Source: Rotaria socialis (Eukaryota > Rotifera > Eurotatoria > Philodinida > Philodinidae). From it: 64,000 nucleotides of DNA. A program made the position numbers and the translations under genes. The notes beneath the pieces were generated by a model. The model was given only the letters and a program-made list of their open reading frames with translations, was not told the origin of the DNA and made no database searches. This document shows, piece by piece, positions 59,870-64,000 of this stretch. The stretch covers positions 18,352-82,351 of the forward strand of contig CAJNYU010001185.1 in assembly GCA_905331475.1 (NCBI GenBank), given 5' to 3'. Each line of letters begins with the position of its first letter. The first letter of the stretch is position 1.

Positions 59870-60165
59870 CCCAGGTCGAGCATTACGACGACTAGATACG
59901 GCCATAAACGGCCGTTTACGATGACGTATACGGCCGTATACGCCGAATTTACGACCGTATAAGGGCCGTATTTTAACGTTTTGGTATGCGCCGTATTACG
60001 GCCGTATATCGCCGTGTCGTATACGGTAGTACACCCCAACCGTTTCGAACCCGTGTCCGACCGTGTACGGCCGTATCATAAACAGGAAACGGCCAAATAC
60101 TGCAACGTAAACGACCGTACCAACGTCGTGACCGACCGTATACGGCCGTAATTCTGAAGAAACAA
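59870..60165. mobile_element. CCCAGGT-started element packed with GGCCGTA/TACGGCC words
   Basis: Starts ACCCAGGTCGA, 20 bases after the stop of the preceding gene. About 300 bp hold a dozen or so variants of TACGGCCGTA, including a perfect 16-bp palindrome (GTATACGGCCGTATAC) near 59934 and again in part near 60139. It is far GC-richer than its flanks. The expected ACCTGGG right end was not found, so it is probably truncated. No coding content. Confidence 0.7.
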
Positions 60166-61516
60166 AAATACATTCCTAAACCACACTGATCAATAGTGCG
60201 CACACTGCAGAAATCAATTCTACTACATTTCCATAGGAATCACTCAAACCAAATGCAAGCACCAAAAAAAACCTACTAAAAATCACACAAAAATAAGAGA
60301 AATCATACTTCCAACAGATCTTGTCAGAGCACTCTCTATAACCTATCAAGCTAGCCCGCATCGAAAGTAAACTCCATATGATTTTCCGCGTGCCCAGCAA
60401 CAGAGATCGTGAGAAATCTGAAAAATACAAAAAGCATCAAAGAAATCCTGCAAAAATCACCTTTCGAAGGAAGCATCGTAGAGAATCGTGGAAAGCAGCA
60501 TTCAATAGCCAGCATCAAGAGATCCACATTGGGAGATTTCTGCTCCATTCTGCAACAGGGATCGTGAGAAATCTGAAAAATACAAAAAGCATCAAAGAAA
60601 TCCTGCAAAAATCACCTTTTAAAGGAAGGATTAGTGAAGATTGTGAGACAAAATACGAAAAATCTGATATAGGGTAATAAAAGTAATAGCATGCTTGGAA
60701 GTGGTTGAAAAATTTAGAAGAAAGAGCGGAATCTGCTTTATGTTTGTTACAGAATTGGATCCTTCCGATGGTAGATGTACCTATAAAGATTGTTTTTTTC
60801 TTATTTTAGTAGATTTCTTCAGTAGCGTTGAACTGGAATTCGATATAGGAATATGTTCAGTATGGATTAGCTTCTAAGTTTATCTCGGTTGCAAGGGAAA
60901 ACGAGGTTTTTGTTCGATTTAGTCGGAAAGGTCTAGTGGAATTTCAAACTGAGGTAGATAGAAGGCTTCTGGAGGTTATTGGGAATCTATCTATACTGCT
61001 ATCTGTGGTGAAGATGTATTGGAATTCTTGTATATTGTACATTGCGGTAGTGCAGTTTCCGAACTGCTGCTGAAATCGTGAAAAAGTGTTTGATGCTGAA
61101 ATTAGTTTTGCTCAAAGTCTGGTTTTTGATAGAAACCGGCTTTGGCGAACTTCAGATCCAACGCGACACTGGAATGAAGGATAAGTAGCATGATGTGAAT
61201 GAGTTTGAAAAGTTACGGAGGCTGAGAAATGACTTCGTGGACTTAGTAATATTTGATTGAAAGGAGGGCACGTCATCTCTTCTGTCCTTACCCATAACGT
61301 TTTTAGATGCTGAAATCCTGCTTTTGGTTTTTTGTGTAAAAGTGATCCGTAAGTGATTGGCTTTGTCGCAGATGCTCTATTAAAGACGGAAACAGATGAT
61401 TCATGAAACTTCTTTTGATAAATGATGAAAGACTGAAGAATCCGGAAAATGTGTCAGAAATCCGAAGCAGAAATCATAGAAATAATACAGGAGCTCTCTG
61501 ATTATTGTGGAGTATA
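60166..61516. other. Repeat-like DNA without recognised genes
   Basis: Less AT-rich than the genome background. It carries the direct repeat listed separately and no frame with a family signature. It may be degraded transposon sequence. Confidence 0.4.
60397..60629. repeat. Two direct copies of a ~75-bp unit, 155 bp apart
   Basis: Copy one at about 60397-60474 and copy two at about 60552-60629 share GATCGTGAGAAATCTGAAAA and ATCAAAGAAATCCTGCAAAA with almost no differences until CACCTTT(C/T)(G/A)AAGGAAG. Spacing is constant, so this may be the remains of a longer 155-bp tandem array. Confidence 0.85.
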
Positions 61517-61960
61517 TAGTTTTGCTTTCTGAATAAATTTTTTATATAATTGTGTTGATAGAGAGTAAGCTTTAACGTTGTTCAATATAGTAGCCAGACC
61601 TTGCGTCACTTTTGTGCTGTAACGCTGACAATTATTTATCAGTTCAGGCAATATTTCTTGGTGTTTCTATGATTTTTTCATGTTTACCATATATGTTTCA
61701 AGTAGAGGATATGCTTGACGTAACATGCTTATCCACCNTAGTTTTGCTTTCTGAATAAATTTTTTATATAATTGTGTTGATAGAGAGTAAGCTTTAACGT
61801 TGTTCAATATAGTAGCCAGACCTTGCGTCACTTTTGTGCTGTAACGCTGACAATTATTTTTCAGTTCAGCCAATATTTCTTGGTGTTTCTATGATTTTTT
61901 CATGTTTACCATATATGTTTCAAGTAGAGGATATGCTTGACGTAGCATGCTTATCCACCT
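61517..61960. repeat. 222-bp tandem duplication with an N at the junction
   Basis: 61517-61738 and 61739-61960 are nearly identical, starting TAGTTTTGCTTTCTGAATAA and ending TGCTTATCCACC. Only a few substitutions are seen. The single N at 61738 lies exactly at the boundary, so an assembly artefact (two haplotypes or read ends joined) is likely. The minus strand is open across the unit (NNCQRYSTKVTQGLATILNN), without a recognised family. Confidence 0.85.
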
Positions 61961-62101
61961 TATGATTCTGAGTAATAGGAAGTTGTGGATGAATTATGAT
62001 TTATTCGTTTTTTCTAATTGTATGTTCATTATGACTAAAACTTAGAAAAAAATCTGACTTCAATGATTCCGTGAGCCATTAAAAAGTAGAAAAAATTGGC
62101 A
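61961..62101. other. Spacer between the duplication and the CTAGTCAACTC element
   Basis: Short AT-rich spacer; nothing recognised. Confidence 0.4.
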
Positions 62102-62391
62102 CCCTAGTCAACTCTCCCTAGAAGAATCCCCAGGGAGTCCCTAGGGATTTCGTTCTTTTACGGGGACTCCCCGGGGAGTTATATGACCAAAATCGATGAA
62201 ATATCTAATTACTAATAAATTCTTCTAAATTTTTTAAAATTTAAAAAAAGAAAAAAGTTTTTTTTTAATTTTAAAAAACTTCGCCAATTCTCTCCAGAGA
62301 AATCCCCGGGGACTCACGACAGGGACTCCCCAGGGATTTCGATATTTTGCGGGGACTCCCCGGGGAGTCGTCGGGGGAGAGTGGATTAGGG
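62102..62391. mobile_element. 290-bp element with CCCTAGTCAACTCTCCC terminal inverted repeats
   Basis: The left end CCCTAGTCAACTCTCCC is mirrored by GGGAGAGTGGATTAGGG on the right with a few mismatches. The interior carries two copies of the perfect palindrome ACTCCCCGGGGAGT within GGGGACTCCCCGGGGAGT (near 62160 and 62351), plus CCCCAGGGAGTCCC and CCCCGGGGACTC variants. The AT-rich centre separates two GC-rich halves. A second, decayed member ends at 38071. Confidence 0.78.
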
Positions 62392-64000
62392 AACGATACT
62401 TTTGTGGTAAATTTATAAATGCAGCTTATTTCATTTCAATAAAAGATTGATAGAACTTTTTTTTAAGTCTAAAACAAAATTTCGACTATTTCCTGGATCA
62501 CTATCAAGAAAATTCGTTCGTGGCTAATATTTGGATTATTCTCAATTGACCTCAAACTAATTTTTATTTTATTCATAGTGAAATTCTATCAATTAAAGAG
62601 CTTTGTTTATAATTATATTTAAAAAAAATCAATATTGTTATTCTATTCATGTTAAGGATTAAACATGATTATTATTTTTCAAGGAAATTAACTTAAACTT
62701 GAGCTACGGTAAATTTAATTTAATATCTAATTTTTAAATAAAACGAATCTTATTTTTCATGGACATTTCAAGTCTAGCCGTTGTTTTACCTATTCATAAA
62801 TTTATCCTTTTTTTGTTATAAGTGACAATATCTAAATTTATAATTTTGATCAACTTCGAGAAATAATCACTGAAATTAACAACGAAATAAAATAAGTTTT
62901 TTTTTAAATTTTGTTTTGATGAATTTTCACAATAACTACATGCAGACAAGAAAAAAACGAACAAAAAAATGCTTTTCAAAAATGAATCACCTTCATTTGG
63001 TTGGCTTACAAAAATTCAGCAATAAAATAATTACCGAATTCCACTCACGGTATAAGTTACGCACGCATAGGTAGGCCGTACCGTTCGGCCTGAGCGCGGT
63101 TCCAAAAATTACCCATGACCAGAATCGGAATCGTGATTTCGATTGGGTTCTATAGCGCTAAAAATTTTTTCACTCCTTAGCGATTCCTCGTTGAACTTTT
63201 TACAGCTACTATTCCTATTCTGAAAGTTTTTAAGAACCTGCCTCCGGTTCGATTCTTGACTCTAGATTTTATGGAAATGTAGACCATTAGTATTCAATCG
63301 AAATAGTAGAGCGACTGGGAGAAACAATTTCATAGCGATAAATCAGTGTATTAATCGAGTTTTTGGGGTGAAAAATCAAATTTATCTATTGTAATTGAGT
63401 GTTATCGCCGATCATAACTGATATCAGCCTAGTATCATCGACTGGAATCAGTTTTTTAGACGTTCGCTAGCTTTTGTATGAAGAATAGACAATACGTCAT
63501 TATATTACTTTATGATATGGCATTGCCATTTTACGATTTCTTTTAATACTTCAAGTGCATAAACCATGTTATCACTTTAAATCTACACTCATTCAAGTAT
63601 TGATAGTTTAAAAATATTAACAATACGTCAAAAAAGAATAAATAACTATTACATCAGCACACCTGTTTTAAATTGATCAACAAACGGCTTGATAAATAAT
63701 AAGTGATTGGCTTAACTTCAAACAAATTCAAGCAACCCTTAAATTACAAAGGAGTACCACCTGATAGCTGCACTCTTCATTTATCTGGAGTTTTTAAACA
63801 AAAATAGTAAGCGCATAAGTAATCCACACGCCCTGGGATAATTTATACCATTAAGCGAAAGAAACCGATTGAGTTTTTTTCCGTTTGAAATTGATTCTTT
63901 GGATTTCAATCAATTGTATGTTGAAAGTCGATACTAACTCGATTATCTTTCGAAAAAGCATGCCTCTTGTAATAATATCAGATTGTGCTGCTCCTCATGA
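62392..64000. other. Non-coding 3' end of the window
   Basis: 1.6 kb without a supportable gene. A less AT-rich stretch at about 63040-63260 includes GGTTCGATTCT (a Pol III B-box-like word) without a matching A box or cloverleaf, and may be old transposon sequence. Confidence 0.4.

Noticed and set aside
59857-60203. Overlapping open frames within the GGCCGTA array
   Set aside because: Frames arise from the palindromic repeat composition (Tyr/Arg/Pro-rich repetition) and show no protein family.
60378-60677. Open frame spanning the direct repeats near 60.5 kb
   Set aside because: Contains the same peptide twice because of the DNA repeat; no start context, introns or family match.
1-64000. CRISPR arrays, bacterial operons, insertion sequences, riboswitches
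   Set aside because: The window is eukaryotic nuclear DNA; no regularly spaced direct repeats with unique spacers and no bacterial gene organisation were seen.

Overview
This is eukaryotic (animal) nuclear DNA. It is very AT-rich, with protein genes split by many small GT-AG introns of about 45-90 bp. Donors are often GTTTG, GTTAG or GTAAG, and acceptors are short pyrimidine runs ending in AG. The gene set is metazoan: an insulin-like peptide, a NitFhit fusion, the elongation factor ELL, an Iroquois homeobox protein, a BAR-RhoGAP and a LETM1-domain protein. Three things make a rotifer, probably bdelloid, the best guess: the AT-rich compact genes with low-complexity Ser/Thr/Asn tracts, the decayed duplicate genes, and short TGTGGG runs that match the published bdelloid telomere unit. 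This is inference; no species marker was seen. Exon structures were derived by hand, and every intact model below closes in frame to a whole number of codons.

Layout. 1-6.2 kb: one small insulin-like gene in gene-poor DNA. 6.2-15.0 kb: a compact minus-strand cluster transcribed in the order ELL, XPNPEP1-type aminopeptidase P, NitFhit. The ELL stop and the aminopeptidase ATG are 26 bp apart, and that gap is a pyrimidine tract ending in AAG, so the two may be co-transcribed and trans-spliced. 17.4-19.2 kb: an Iroquois homeobox gene, flanked upstream by about 5 kb without genes. 24.5-32.6 kb: an accessory block with a decayed DENND5 3' end (plus strand), an unrecognised intact four-exon gene, a diverged tandem array, and a decayed gamma-COP 3' end (minus strand). 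34.3-41.1 kb: a LETMD1-like gene, a small membrane-protein gene and an intronless histidine phosphatase. 42.1-46.0 kb: an 11-exon BAR-RhoGAP. 48.3-52.7 kb: an F-box gene. 58.5-59.9 kb: an unrecognised gene with a one-base frameshift. 59.9-64 kb: repeats, including a duplication with an N at its junction.

Between and inside genes lie several families of short, mostly GC-rich insertions with terminal inverted repeats. Three of them share the outer word CCCAGGT but have unrelated interiors, each built from many copies of one self-complementary word (TTCCGG, TGTAAGATCTTACA or TACGGCCGTA). I do not know a described family with this architecture, and it is the best candidate for something new here.

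The genes do not form one pathway. The only functional link the DNA suggests is the ELL/aminopeptidase P tandem.
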